A DNA stretch of 64,000 nt from Borreliella californiensis (GTDB lineage: Bacteria; Spirochaetota; Spirochaetia; Borreliales; Borreliaceae). The notes under the pieces are model-generated. The model was not told the DNA's origin and made no database searches. It saw only the letters and a list, made by a program, of their open reading frames with translations. Every line of letters begins with the position of its first letter. Positions within the stretch are counted from its first letter, which is position 1. The stretch lies in NCBI RefSeq assembly GCF_014205885.1, contig NZ_JACHFB010000002.1, positions 371,329 through 435,328 of the forward strand. Reading direction: 5' to 3'. Made by a program: the position numbers and the translations under genes. Positions 25,713-35,367 of this stretch are shown one piece after another.

Positions 25713-27251
25713 ATGAATTTTATGACAAAGGTTTTGGTTGTTAGTGTAATTGCTCTGAGTAAGGATAAAGCGTTAATTCGGTTTTATAATTATTTTTATA
25801 AATTTTTATTTTTATTCTTTTTTTTTACATTGCTTGCTTGTACCAAAGTGAGCAAAGATTTTATTGTTTTTAATAAAGATGTAAAATCTTCTTCCAGAAT
25901 CGATAATCCAAATTCTAATGTTTTAGAAGTTAATAAAATGGAAGATTTTTTTGGAGATATTATAGATTTAAAAGGTTATAAGATTCTTTTAGTTCAGCAG
26001 GAAAATTTAAATTTAGATGTGTATTTTGAACAGGTGGTTTTAGCTCAAAATTTTTCAAATCTTAATGCGTATTTGTTTATTATTGGTTTTGATCCTAAAG
26101 TTAAAGTCGGAAAGATTCTTTTTAAAACTCAAATAGATATTGATCCAAAAAATTCTTATAACATGTATCTTGAAGATATTACAGGCGATTATGATTTCAA
26201 TATAGTTGTTCAGGGATTTTTAAAAGATAAATCTGTTTTGTATGTTTTTCAAAAATCTGTTTTAAATGATGTTTCTTCTTATAAGCCTATATTTTTTGAC
26301 AAAGTTAATGGAACTATTCTTATCAATAAGTATGCAAGATCGTCGGCTTATGAAGAAAACAGATCAAGAGAAAGCTATTCTATTTCTTTAGAAAAATATG
26401 AAAAAGTGGGGGAAGATTTAATAATCAGCAAGATTGAAAAATATGAATATTCTCATGTTCAGGGCATATATTATCTTTCTTCTGTGAGTGAAAAAGTTGG
26501 TAAAATTGATAATAATATTTATAAAACTTTAAAGAATTTAAGAAAAGATGAAGTTTATAAATTTTTGCATGGAGTTTGGTATGATGTTCATGGCTATAAT
26601 AAAAAGCATAGCAGAGATATTGAGGAAGTTTTATTCTTGTCTTTTGAAAGGCAATCAAGCGAGATTAATCTTTTTAGAAAAAATTCTCAAGAAGTTGCAA
26701 AGATTGAATATATTTCAAAACCTGCTTACAATACTCTTAATGTTAGTGCAAAGTCTCTTTTTTCAGATTTGATAGTTTACAACTTTTGGATAAAAATTGT
26801 AGATAAAGAAAATATTGAAATCAAAATTGACACTAGTACGAATTCTTATGATAATAGTGGATTTTCGGGGGCATTTAAGAGATTTGATGAGAATGTCTTA
26901 AATGTTAAAAAAGGGGGTAGTGATGTTTATTTTATTCCTAGTGGAAATTACGTGTATAAGGACAAAATTTATGATTTTTCTTACCCCCATTTAACTTATA
27001 TTGATGAGAATAAAATTTATTATGGTATTTTTAATATTTTTCCTTTAAAAAATAATTTTGTTCTTGAATATGAGATTGACATGGGTAGTTACAAACTTGT
27101 TGAATCTTTTTTTCTTGAGCATAATGAAAGAGTTGTTCAAAAGCAAAAATTTTCTACAATCATTTTAAATCCTATTAAAATTTTAAAAGATGATGTAAGC
27201 TTAGTTAAAGGGCAAAAATTAAAGCTCGAGCGAATAGAAAAAATAGGATAA
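25713..27251 (+). CDS. Putative lipoprotein of unknown function
   Basis: 512 residues. A hydrophobic stretch [13 protein letters not shown] ends in a spirochaete-type lipobox at about residues 39-43, so the mature protein would begin at the cysteine of ACTKVS. The signal region is unusually long if translation begins at ATG 25713, so a later non-ATG start is possible. The mature part is Asn/Lys/Tyr-rich and beta-rich, with no recognised domain. It starts three bases after the PpiD-like gene, suggesting co-expression. Corresponds to BB_0038. Confidence 0.65.
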   Translation: MNFMTKVLVVSVIALSKDKALIRFYNYFYKFLFLFFFFTLLACTKVSKDFIVFNKDVKSSSRIDNPNSNVLEVNKMEDFFGDIIDLKGYKILLVQQENLNLDVYFEQVVLAQNFSNLNAYLFIIGFDPKVKVGKILFKTQIDIDPKNSYNMYLEDITGDYDFNIVVQGFLKDKSVLYVFQKSVLNDVSSYKPIFFDKVNGTILINKYARSSAYEENRSRESYSISLEKYEKVGEDLIISKIEKYEYSHVQGIYYLSSVSEKVGKIDNNIYKTLKNLRKDEVYKFLHGVWYDVHGYNKKHSRDIEEVLFLSFERQSSEINLFRKNSQEVAKIEYISKPAYNTLNVSAKSLFSDLIVYNFWIKIVDKENIEIKIDTSTNSYDNSGFSGAFKRFDENVLNVKKGGSDVYFIPSGNYVYKDKIYDFSYPHLTYIDENKIYYGIFNIFPLKNNFVLEYEIDMGSYKLVESFFLEHNERVVQKQKFSTIILNPIKILKDDVSLVKGQKLKLERIEKIG

Positions 27252-27259
27252 TAGTTTTT

Positions 27260-28006
27260 ATGAAAATATTGAGAAGTATTATAACTTATTTTAATGTTTT
27301 GTTGTTTTTTTTGATTTTAATTTTTTTTTTATTTCCTCTTTACTTGGTTTGTAAAATTTTTTTACTTGAGAGTTATGTTGTTAGACTTAGTTTCATTATG
27401 ATGCGGGCTTGCATTAAAATTAGCTTATGGCTTGCTGGAATTAAAATTATTGTTACGGGTTCTGAGAATATTCCTAAAAAAAGCAATGTAATAATAATGG
27501 GAAATCATATTGCGGCTATGGACCCTTTAATTTTTATTTATACTTTTGCCTGTCCATTTGTAATATTGGCAAAACATTCTTTGCTTAGGGTTCCTTTTGT
27601 GAATATTGTTTTGATTGTTATGGGCGTTATTTTTGTTAATAGAAGGAGCATAAGATCTGCTGCTGCTGCTGAGGCTAAGGCAATAAAGGTTATGAGAGAA
27701 GGCAGATCTATAGGAATTTTCCCTGAAGGTACTAGAAATAGAGGGGGGGATACTAAGGTTTTTAAAAAAGGTGCAATTAAGATGGCATTAAAGACAGGAA
27801 CATCAATTCTTCCTGTCACTCTTTATAATACTAATAACTTTTTTATTAAAAGTATTATTTTTAATTCTGGGCTATCTGTTTATATTCATATTCATCCTTT
27901 GATAGATATTTTAAAATTAAATGAGTATGAAAAAGAGAATCTAACCAGTATTATTAGAGATCAAATAGTTAAAAAGCTTGAAACTATTAAAACTATTAAA
28001 ATTTAA
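27260..28006 (+). CDS. plsC: 1-acyl-sn-glycerol-3-phosphate acyltransferase
   Basis: A 248-residue membrane enzyme making phosphatidic acid from lysophosphatidic acid. The catalytic HX4D motif is in NHIAAMDP (about residues 83-90) and the glycerophosphate-binding motif is FPEGTRN (about 154-160). An N-terminal membrane region (about 10-45) precedes the domain. As Borrelia is known to scavenge fatty acids, PlsC channels imported chains into phospholipids and glycolipids. It follows the lipoprotein gene by eight bases. Corresponds to BB_0037. Confidence 0.95.
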   Translation: MKILRSIITYFNVLLFFLILIFFLFPLYLVCKIFLLESYVVRLSFIMMRACIKISLWLAGIKIIVTGSENIPKKSNVIIMGNHIAAMDPLIFIYTFACPFVILAKHSLLRVPFVNIVLIVMGVIFVNRRSIRSAAAAEAKAIKVMREGRSIGIFPEGTRNRGGDTKVFKKGAIKMALKTGTSILPVTLYNTNNFFIKSIIFNSGLSVYIHIHPLIDILKLNEYEKENLTSIIRDQIVKKLETIKTIKI

Positions 28007-28022
28007 TTAAGCAAGGATTTAG

Positions 28023-29822
28023 ATGAAGACTCAAAATTATGATGAAAGTAAAATAATCACCTTATCTTCTCTTGAACATATTAGATTAAGATCTGGTATG
28101 TATATTGGACGTTTGGGAGATGGCTCTAATATTGATGATGGTATTTATGTTTTAATTAAAGAGATAATAGACAATTCAATTGATGAGTTTATTATGGGTT
28201 ATGGAAATGAAATTTTTATAAAAAAAGAAGATAATCTTATTTCTATTAGGGATTATGGTAGAGGAATTCCTCTTGGAAAAGTTATTGAGAGTGTTTCGGT
28301 TATTAACACTGGAGCCAAGTATAATGATGATGTTTTTCAATTTTCTGTAGGGCTAAATGGGGTTGGGACTAAGGCAGTTAATGCTTTAAGTTCAAAATTT
28401 TTAGTAAGATCAACAAGAAATGGCAAATCTTTTGAGGCTTTGTTTTCTAAGGGGAAATTATTGGAATCTAGAGAAATAAAATCTTCTGATAAAGATGGCA
28501 CTTATGTTGAGTTTTTAGCAGACTTAGAAATATTTGGAAAATATTCTTATAGTGAAGATTTTCTCAAGAGGAGATTTTTCCATTATGTTTGTTTGAATAA
28601 GGGACTTATTATAAACTATAATGAACAAATTTTTGAATCTAAAAATGGTCTTTTAGATTTTTTGAATTCAGAAATTAAAAGTGATGATTTACTTTATGAT
28701 ATTGTTTACTATTCTAGTAAAACTTTGGAATTTGCTTTTTCCCATACAAATAATTATGGGGAAACTTATTTTTCATTTGTTAATGGGCAATATACCAACG
28801 ATGGAGGTACCCATCAGACTGGTTTTAGAGAGGGCTTTGTAAGAGCTATTAACGATTTTCTTAAAAAAACATATTCCTCAACAGATATTAGGGAAGGACT
28901 TGTTGCAACTCTTTCTGTTAAAATTAAAGATCCAATATTTGAAAGTCAAACTAAGAATAAGCTTGGAAATGTTGAAACTAGGGGCAATGTTGCAAAGGAA
29001 GTACAGAAGATAATTTCTGAGATTTTATATAAAGATAAAATACTTGCAAAATTAATTGAGAAAAAAGTAGTTGATAATGAGCGACTTAGAAAAGAGCTAA
29101 GTAGTGTAAGAAAAGAAGCAAGAGAGAGAGCAAAAAAAATATCTTTTAAAATTCCCAAACTTAAGGATTGTAAATTTCATTTTAATGACAGCAGTAAGCA
29201 GTCAGAACAAACCATGATTTTCTTAACAGAGGGGGACTCTGCAACAGGTTCAATGGTGTCTTGTAGAGATGTTTATACTCAGGCTATATTTTCTCTTAGA
29301 GGAAAACCTCAAAATATGTTTGAAAAGAATAAATCTGAGATATACAAAAATGAAGAGCTTTATAACATGATGGTAGCTCTTGGCATTGAAGAATCAATTG
29401 AAAATTTAAGGTACAATAAGGTTGTAATAGCAACCGATGCAGATTTTGATGGATTTCATATTAGAAATTTGTTGTTAACTTTTTTCTTGACTTTTTTTGA
29501 AGATTTAATTTTAAATGGTCATATGTATATTTTAGAAACTCCTCTTTTTAGGGTTAGGAACAAAAAAATCACTATCTATTGTTATTCTGAGGAAGAAAAG
29601 CAAAAAGCCATTCTAGAGCTTAAAGGGGGATGTGAAGTAACAAGGTTTAAAGGCCTTGGTGAAATTTCTCCAAATGAATTTAAAGGTTTTATTGATATTA
29701 ATAGCATTAAGCTTACAAAGGTGGACCTTTTTAATATTAAAGAAATAAAAGAGAAATTGGGTTTTTATATGGGGCAAAATACTCCTGAGAGGCGGAATTT
29801 TATTATGGAGAATTTGATTTAA
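28023..29822 (+). CDS. parE: DNA topoisomerase IV subunit B
   Basis: A 599-residue ATPase subunit of a type IIA topoisomerase. GHKL motifs are visible: EIIDNSIDEF (Asn/Glu Mg-ATP site), RDYGRGIP, and GLNGVGTKAVNAL. The TOPRIM domain has LTEGDSATGSM and TDADFDGFHI. The pairing with an immediately following parC-like gene, and its size, favour topoisomerase IV over gyrase. Topo IV decatenates replicated chromosomes; for linear replicons it may mainly relieve supercoils. Its stop overlaps the parC ATG by one base (TAATG). Corresponds to BB_0036. Confidence 0.93.
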   Translation: MKTQNYDESKIITLSSLEHIRLRSGMYIGRLGDGSNIDDGIYVLIKEIIDNSIDEFIMGYGNEIFIKKEDNLISIRDYGRGIPLGKVIESVSVINTGAKYNDDVFQFSVGLNGVGTKAVNALSSKFLVRSTRNGKSFEALFSKGKLLESREIKSSDKDGTYVEFLADLEIFGKYSYSEDFLKRRFFHYVCLNKGLIINYNEQIFESKNGLLDFLNSEIKSDDLLYDIVYYSSKTLEFAFSHTNNYGETYFSFVNGQYTNDGGTHQTGFREGFVRAINDFLKKTYSSTDIREGLVATLSVKIKDPIFESQTKNKLGNVETRGNVAKEVQKIISEILYKDKILAKLIEKKVVDNERLRKELSSVRKEARERAKKISFKIPKLKDCKFHFNDSSKQSEQTMIFLTEGDSATGSMVSCRDVYTQAIFSLRGKPQNMFEKNKSEIYKNEELYNMMVALGIEESIENLRYNKVVIATDADFDGFHIRNLLLTFFLTFFEDLILNGHMYILETPLFRVRNKKITIYCYSEEEKQKAILELKGGCEVTRFKGLGEISPNEFKGFIDINSIKLTKVDLFNIKEIKEKLGFYMGQNTPERRNFIMENLI

Positions 29823-31702
29823 TGGATATTAGAACTGTACTTAAAGATAATTTTTTACAATATTCATCTTATGTTATTAAAGATCGTGCTATTGCTAGTG
29901 TTGTTGATGGGTTTAAACCAGTTCAAAGGAGGATTATACATTCTCTTTTTGAAATGCATGATGGCAACTTTCATAAAGTTGCAAATGTTGTTGGTAATAC
30001 AATGAAATACCATCCTCATGGCGATACATCAATTTATGAGGCTCTTGTTAATATTGCTAACAAGGACCTATTTATTGAAAAGCAGGGCAATTTTGGTAAT
30101 TTGTTTACAGGTGATCCTGCTTCTGCTTCTAGATATATTGAATGTAGGTTAACTCCGTTGGCTTTTGATGTTCTTTACAGCAAAGAGATAACAATTTATG
30201 AATCTTCTTATGATGGAAGAAATAATGAACCTTTGCTTTATCCTGCCAAAATTCCTGTTATTTTAATTCAGGGAAGTGAGGGAATTGCTGTTGGAATGGC
30301 AGCTAAAATATTGCCTCACAATTTTAATGAGATTTTAAATGCAGTAAAGAGCGAGCTTCTTGGAGAGAATTACAATATTTATCCTGATTTTCCAACAGGA
30401 GGAATAGTTGATGTTAATGAATATGCTGATGGTAATGGTAAAGTTTTAGTTAGAGCTAAAATTGAAACCATAGATGAAAAAACAATTGTAATAAGGGAAT
30501 TGCCTTTTGGTGAGACTACTGAGAGTTTGATATCTTCGATTGAGAGAGCAATTAGAAAAAATTATATTAAAGTTTCAAGCATTAATGACTTTACTGCTGA
30601 AAATGTGGCCATAGAACTTTCTTTGCCTCGAGGTGTTTATGCAAGTGAAGTGATTGAAAAGTTGTATCATTATACAAATTGTCAGATATCAATCTCTGTT
30701 AATTTATTGTTGCTTAGTGAGAGATATCCTGTTGTCTATACTATTAAAGATCTTGTCAAGTTTCATGCAGCCCATCTTCAAAAAATTTTAAAGATGGAAC
30801 TTGAATTGCAAAAAAGTAAGATTCTTGAAAAGATATTTTATAAAACACTAGAACAAATTTTTATTGAAAAAAAGATTTATAAGTTTCTTGAAACAATTTC
30901 TAAAGAAGAAAATATTGTAAGTATAATATTGTCAGAGGTTTTAAGGTATAAAGAGTATTTTTCAAGGGAAGTTTTAAAAGAAGATGTTGAAAATTTGCTT
31001 AAAATTCCAATTAGAAAAATAAGTCTTTTTGATATTGATAAGAATTCCAAGGATATTAAAATTTTAAATAAAGAATTAAAGAGTATAAATAGCAATATTT
31101 CTTCAATAAGAGGATATTCAATAAACTTTATTGATTTATTACTTGCAAAGTATTCTAAAGAGCATCCAAGAAAGACTAAAATTTCTTTAATCAAATCAAA
31201 GAATGTAAAAGAAATAGCTACAAAAAATATGAAAGTTTATTTAAACCTGGCAGAAGGTTTTGTAGGAACTAGTCTTTTTGATGGTGAATTTATTGGGAAT
31301 GCTAGTTATTATGATAAAATATTAGTTTTTAGAGAAAATAGTTATGTTCTTAAAAATATTGAAGACAAAACATTTATAGATAAAAAGAATGTATGGGCTT
31401 TAATTTATGATATAAATAATTCAAAAGAGCAAATATTTTCAATAATTTATCTTAATAGACTTGACAATTTTTATTATGTTAAAAGGTTTAAAATAGACAA
31501 ATTTATTACAGATAAAGTTTATGAATTTTTGGGAGAAAATGATGAATTTGTCGATTTTTCATTGAGTCCCAAATTTGTAGAATTTTTGACAAATAAAGAC
31601 ATTGTTAAAAGAATTGAAATTGATAATTTTATGGTGAAGTCAAGAAGCTCTATTGGGAAGCGAATTTCAAGTAATAATTTGAAAAAAGTTAAATTTAAAT
31701 AA
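29822..31702 (+). CDS. parC: DNA topoisomerase IV subunit A
   Basis: A 626-residue breakage-reunion subunit. It carries the winged-helix DGFKPVQRRI, the HPHGD motif at 64-68 and the catalytic tyrosine Y105 in ASRYIECRL. It is shorter than E. coli ParC (752). The last 170 residues form a reduced C-terminal region without a clear set of beta-pinwheel repeats, so DNA wrapping may be limited. It is translationally coupled to parE. Corresponds to BB_0035. Confidence 0.93.
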   Translation: MDIRTVLKDNFLQYSSYVIKDRAIASVVDGFKPVQRRIIHSLFEMHDGNFHKVANVVGNTMKYHPHGDTSIYEALVNIANKDLFIEKQGNFGNLFTGDPASASRYIECRLTPLAFDVLYSKEITIYESSYDGRNNEPLLYPAKIPVILIQGSEGIAVGMAAKILPHNFNEILNAVKSELLGENYNIYPDFPTGGIVDVNEYADGNGKVLVRAKIETIDEKTIVIRELPFGETTESLISSIERAIRKNYIKVSSINDFTAENVAIELSLPRGVYASEVIEKLYHYTNCQISISVNLLLLSERYPVVYTIKDLVKFHAAHLQKILKMELELQKSKILEKIFYKTLEQIFIEKKIYKFLETISKEENIVSIILSEVLRYKEYFSREVLKEDVENLLKIPIRKISLFDIDKNSKDIKILNKELKSINSNISSIRGYSINFIDLLLAKYSKEHPRKTKISLIKSKNVKEIATKNMKVYLNLAEGFVGTSLFDGEFIGNASYYDKILVFRENSYVLKNIEDKTFIDKKNVWALIYDINNSKEQIFSIIYLNRLDNFYYVKRFKIDKFITDKVYEFLGENDEFVDFSLSPKFVEFLTNKDIVKRIEIDNFMVKSRSSIGKRISSNNLKKVKFK

Positions 31703-31769
31703 TTTTAAAAACCTTTTTTTAATTTCATTAATATGCTACCATAGTACCAGTTTTAATAAAGGGGTTTTT

Positions 31770-32309
31770 ATGAATAAATTTTTAATTTTTGTTTTGGTAA
31801 CCTTTTGTGTTTTTTCTAGCTTTGCTCAAGCTGATGATTCTAAAAGTGGTGCGTTTGGTATGAGTGCTGGAGAAAAACTTTTGGTTTATGAAACTAGCAA
31901 GCAAGATCCTATTGTACCATTTTTATTGAACCTATTTTTAGGGTTTGGAATAGGCTCCTTTGCTCAAGGTGATATTCTAGGAGGTTCTCTTATTCTTGGA
32001 TTTGATGCGGTTGGTATAGGACTTATACTTACGGGAGCTTATTTGGATATCAAAGCTCTTGATAATAATGCCAAAAAAGCTGCTTTTCAATGGACTTGGG
32101 GTAAGGGAGTTATATTGGCAGGTGTAGTTACTATGGCTGTGACAAGATTGACAGAAATTATTCTTCCATTTACATTTGCCAATAGTTATAATAGGAAGCT
32201 AAAAAATAGCCTTAATGTAGCTTTAGGAGGATTTGAGCCTAGCTTTGATATTGCTATGAGTCAAGCAAGTGCTCTTGGGTTTGAACTATCTTTCAAGAAA
32301 AGCTATTAA
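31770..32309 (+). CDS. p13: P13 outer-membrane channel protein
   Basis: A 179-residue integral outer-membrane protein forming ion channels in Borrelia. The signal peptide (about 1-19, ending SFAQA) precedes hydrophobic segments (about 48-72, 75-95 and 112-140) that are unusual for a porin because they look helical. In B. burgdorferi the C-terminal 28 residues are removed by the protease CtpA; the corresponding tail here begins near NVALGGFEPS. AAAGGGG precedes the ATG, and a long GU-rich hairpin follows the gene. Corresponds to BB_0034. Confidence 0.93.
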   Translation: MNKFLIFVLVTFCVFSSFAQADDSKSGAFGMSAGEKLLVYETSKQDPIVPFLLNLFLGFGIGSFAQGDILGGSLILGFDAVGIGLILTGAYLDIKALDNNAKKAAFQWTWGKGVILAGVVTMAVTRLTEIILPFTFANSYNRKLKNSLNVALGGFEPSFDIAMSQASALGFELSFKKSY

Positions 32310-32325
32310 TTTTATTTATTACAGA

Positions 32326-32362
32326 AATGAGTGATTGCAATTTTGTATTGTGATTGCTCATT
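32326..32362 (+). terminator. p13 downstream hairpin (plus-strand specific)
   Basis: Arms 32326-32341 and 32347-32362 pair over 16 positions, 12 Watson-Crick and 4 G-U, around loop TTTGT. The G-U pairs become A-C mismatches on the opposite strand, so the stem folds only in plus-strand RNA, downstream of p13. An AT-rich stretch with a short TTTTATTTATATTTT region follows. Probably terminates or stabilises p13 mRNA. Confidence 0.55.
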
Positions 32363-32378
32363 GTAATTAAAAGAGCTT

Positions 32379-32831
32379 TTATTTATATTTTATTTCTCTA
32401 CTAAGATCTTTTTTTATGCTTTTTTGTTTTAGTATTTCTCTTTTATCATACAATTTTTTTCCTTTACATATTCCAACTTCTACTTTGATTATTGATTTTT
32501 TTAAATAAAAACTAATAGGAATTAAAGTATATCCCTCTTTTTCTTTAAATTTTTTTAGCCTTTGTAATTCCTTTTTTTTGATTAAAAGTTTTCTAGATCT
32601 TAATTCATCATGATTAAAGATATTTCCTTCTTTATATTTTGATACGTGCAAGTTTTCAAGCCACAATTCTTCTTTTTTTATGCTTGCAAAGCTATTATTA
32701 AATGATAATTTTTTTGCCTTTATTGATTTTACTTCAGTTCCTTTTAGCACTATTCCACAACTTATTTTCTCTTCAATAAAGTAATTAAATTTAGCTTTTT
32801 TGTTTTCAAGAATCAAAGTGTTTGTGTTCAA
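32379..32831 (-). CDS. smpB: SsrA-binding protein SmpB
   Basis: A 150-residue partner that delivers tmRNA to stalled ribosomes. The conserved OB-fold core shows NKKAKFNYFIEEKISCGIVLKGTEVKSI, then LWLENLHVSKY. The basic C-terminal tail (KGKKLYDKREILKQK) would insert in the mRNA channel. It lies 11 bases after the PEGA/SUMF1 gene on the same strand and about 15 kb from ssrA. Convergent with p13. Corresponds to BB_0033. Confidence 0.96.
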   Translation of the reverse strand: MNTNTLILENKKAKFNYFIEEKISCGIVLKGTEVKSIKAKKLSFNNSFASIKKEELWLENLHVSKYKEGNIFNHDELRSRKLLIKKKELQRLKKFKEKEGYTLIPISFYLKKSIIKVEVGICKGKKLYDKREILKQKSIKKDLSREIKYK

Positions 32832-32842
32832 ATCTATTCCTT

Positions 32843-34315
32843 TTATTCCTTTGATACAATCAACCTAAAACCAATGTTTGGAGAACTCCAATTTTTCAAA
32901 AAAGAAGCTTTAGTTGATGGATTGAGTAAATTATTATTTTGATGAGAGTATGTTCTAATTTCTGTTATCAATGAGTAAAAATTTGAATTTTCGTTATAAA
33001 AATCTTTTTCGTTTTTGAATATTGCGATATCATTAAAGGATGAATTTTGCATTAAATTCCAAAATCCAACTTTTTTTGATATTTCATTAATATTTAATGG
33101 GTTTCTATTTGGTTCTTTTTGGTACAATTCCCATTCTTGTGATATAGGCAGTCTTGCTTTAAACCCGTTGGGAAGTTTTTTAGAGTACCAGTTGGCGTAT
33201 TCTATTGCTGAGAAATAAGATATTCCCGTGATAGCTTCATTTAAGCCTATTTGATTAAAATTTTTAAGATAATTTTCATCTACAAGTTGTTCTTTAATTA
33301 AATTTTCTTTGTTATTTAATGCCCATTTTGGATTTTCTTTTAAAAAATCTTGATACTCGTATTTTGTAACATTTTGTTCTTGAATAAGAAATTCTTTTAT
33401 ACTATAGGTAGATTTTAGTGAAATATTTTTAGAATCTAATGAATCTAATTCATAATTTTGAATTTTTTCGATTTTATTTGAATTTATTTTTTTAAATCCA
33501 GGTAATTTTATATTGATTTTTTCATTTTTAGAAATTAATTGAATATTTTCATTGTCTAAAGTTTTGGTTAATGTTTTAACCCATGGTTCATTTTTTGTTA
33601 GCATTTTTAAATCTTTATCTAAATTTTCTAAAAACCAAAAGATAGCTCTATTTTCTAAATTAAAATTTGTTTTCAAAGAGTTCCATATTTCTTCTTGATT
33701 GCTATTGTTTTGGTCTATTGAATATACAACTTTATATGAATTTAGAAAATCCTTAAACATTTCGATTGAATTTAAGTAAGGTATGGAATTTTTTAGAAAT
33801 TTTTTAATGTATTTAGGATGTTCTTTGAGTTCACTAGATATTAATGAAAATACAGGAATTAGTTTTGTATTTTCGTTAGTATTTTTTATTTTTACCATTA
33901 TAGAGAGCTCTTTTTGTCTTTGTTTAATAATCTTTTCAGGATCAACCAGTTCTAAATTTACTTGCAAATTGTAGCTTCCAAAAAATTTGTTGTGAATTTT
34001 TATCTTTTGTTCGTATGTTTTAAATCCCATCCTTTTTGCTCTAATAATTCCTTCAGTGGCATTTATATATTTGTTAAGTGGAGTTCTGCCAATATATTTT
34101 TCGTTTAAATATATGTAAGTGTTTGCAATATTGGAATTTATTTTTAAATATGCTCCTGGATTTTTAAACTTAGGTATGATTATTAAAATTGATGCTAGAC
34201 TTAAAAGCAATATTATTGTTGCAAGAAATATGTAAACCTTAGGTGCTACTCCTAGAATTGGCTTTAATTTAACTTCAAAAAGCTCAATATTTGAATTCTC
34301 GTCAACCTCTTTCAT
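32843..34315 (-). CDS. Membrane protein with PEGA and SUMF1 (FGE-sulfatase-like) domains
   Basis: 490 residues. A cytoplasmic N-terminus (1-25) and one membrane helix (about 28-48) precede a PEGA-type beta domain (about 55-120: YIYLNEKYIGRTPLNKYI). A linker region (about 125-300) leads to a formylglycine-generating-enzyme-like fold (about 305-490). That fold shows ISYFSAIEYANWYSKKLPNGFKARLPISQEWELY and a terminal NIGFRLI. The cysteines used by true FGE catalysis are not seen, so this is a SUMF1-type binding fold, not a maturase. It is encoded upstream of smpB. Corresponds to BB_0032. Confidence 0.82.
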   Translation of the reverse strand: MKEVDENSNIELFEVKLKPILGVAPKVYIFLATIILLLSLASILIIIPKFKNPGAYLKINSNIANTYIYLNEKYIGRTPLNKYINATEGIIRAKRMGFKTYEQKIKIHNKFFGSYNLQVNLELVDPEKIIKQRQKELSIMVKIKNTNENTKLIPVFSLISSELKEHPKYIKKFLKNSIPYLNSIEMFKDFLNSYKVVYSIDQNNSNQEEIWNSLKTNFNLENRAIFWFLENLDKDLKMLTKNEPWVKTLTKTLDNENIQLISKNEKINIKLPGFKKINSNKIEKIQNYELDSLDSKNISLKSTYSIKEFLIQEQNVTKYEYQDFLKENPKWALNNKENLIKEQLVDENYLKNFNQIGLNEAITGISYFSAIEYANWYSKKLPNGFKARLPISQEWELYQKEPNRNPLNINEISKKVGFWNLMQNSSFNDIAIFKNEKDFYNENSNFYSLITEIRTYSHQNNNLLNPSTKASFLKNWSSPNIGFRLIVSKE

Positions 34316-34385
34316 CTTTTAAAGTATAGAAAAGTATTTAAATAAGTGTCAATATTTTGTATGATTTAATTCTTGAGGTTAGATT

Positions 34386-35366
34386 ATGTATTTAAGAAGA
34401 TTGGATAAATTTGCATCTTTTTTGGTACACATTGTTGAGAAATATTTGACATATAGAAAAAGAAAGAAGTATTTTTGCAAATTAAGGGCTAAGAAACGAG
34501 GGTTTTTGCTTAACTTTTTATTTGATTTTATAGCAGCAGCAATTTTTGTATTAGTGATAAATCAATATTTTGTTCAAGCTTATAAAATACCATCAGGTTC
34601 AATGGAAAATGCTCTTCAAATAGGGGATTTTTTATTTGTAGATAAATTTTCTTATGGTCCTGAGCTTTTGCCAGGGTTATTTAAGATTAATGGTTTTAAA
34701 GTCCCAGAAGAATCCGATATTATTATTTTTGAAAATCCAGAGTATAAATCAAAGGGTGTTTTTTTTGATATCTTTCAAAGAATACTTTACATGTTAACGT
34801 TATCTTTTATTGATCTTGATAGAGATGAATATGGCAATCCTAATGTTAGGTTTCTTGTGAAAAGGGGTGTGTTTGCAGATGGTAAAATTGTTAGATTTAA
34901 TAACGGTAAAGCTTATATTAAAAGAGAGGGCGAGGAAAATTTTATTTTAGAAGATTCTTATTGGGAATTGGTTGATAAAAATTTTAAAATTAAAAAAATT
35001 GTGGCGAATGAGGACTATGGGATTTATGGTGATTTTGCTATGTTTGTTGCTCTAAGCCAGTTAAATATAAATTTAAGTAGTACTCCCGATTTTTCCTTTT
35101 TTGATGTTAGAATGATTGATAGGTTTGAGTTTGAAAGATTGGAATATAAGTATTTATCTGCTTTTATGCCTTATGTTGATTATTATATGGAAAAAGCTAT
35201 AATAAGAGATTGTGGAATTTATGTTCCTTATGGATATGTTTTGCCAATTGGGGACAACAGAGATAATTCTCATGACGGGCGATTTTTTGGAGTAATCAAT
35301 AAGAATAAAGTGCTTGGAAGAACCTTGATAATATATCTTCCATTTTCTAGAGTAGGGTTTATTTAA
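34386..35366 (+). CDS. lepB: Signal peptidase I (catalytically intact copy)
   Basis: A 326-residue membrane protease that removes signal peptides from exported proteins. One membrane helix (about 44-62) precedes box B IPSGSMENAL with the catalytic Ser72. The general-base Lys159 is in FLVKRGVF. Box E GDNRDNSHDGRFFG is near the C-terminus. A long basic N-terminal cytoplasmic segment and inserts between the boxes make it larger than many LepB proteins. Its stop is one base before the GTG of a degenerate paralogue. Corresponds to BB_0031. Confidence 0.95.
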   Translation: MYLRRLDKFASFLVHIVEKYLTYRKRKKYFCKLRAKKRGFLLNFLFDFIAAAIFVLVINQYFVQAYKIPSGSMENALQIGDFLFVDKFSYGPELLPGLFKINGFKVPEESDIIIFENPEYKSKGVFFDIFQRILYMLTLSFIDLDRDEYGNPNVRFLVKRGVFADGKIVRFNNGKAYIKREGEENFILEDSYWELVDKNFKIKKIVANEDYGIYGDFAMFVALSQLNINLSSTPDFSFFDVRMIDRFEFERLEYKYLSAFMPYVDYYMEKAIIRDCGIYVPYGYVLPIGDNRDNSHDGRFFGVINKNKVLGRTLIIYLPFSRVGFI

Positions 35367-35367
35367 A

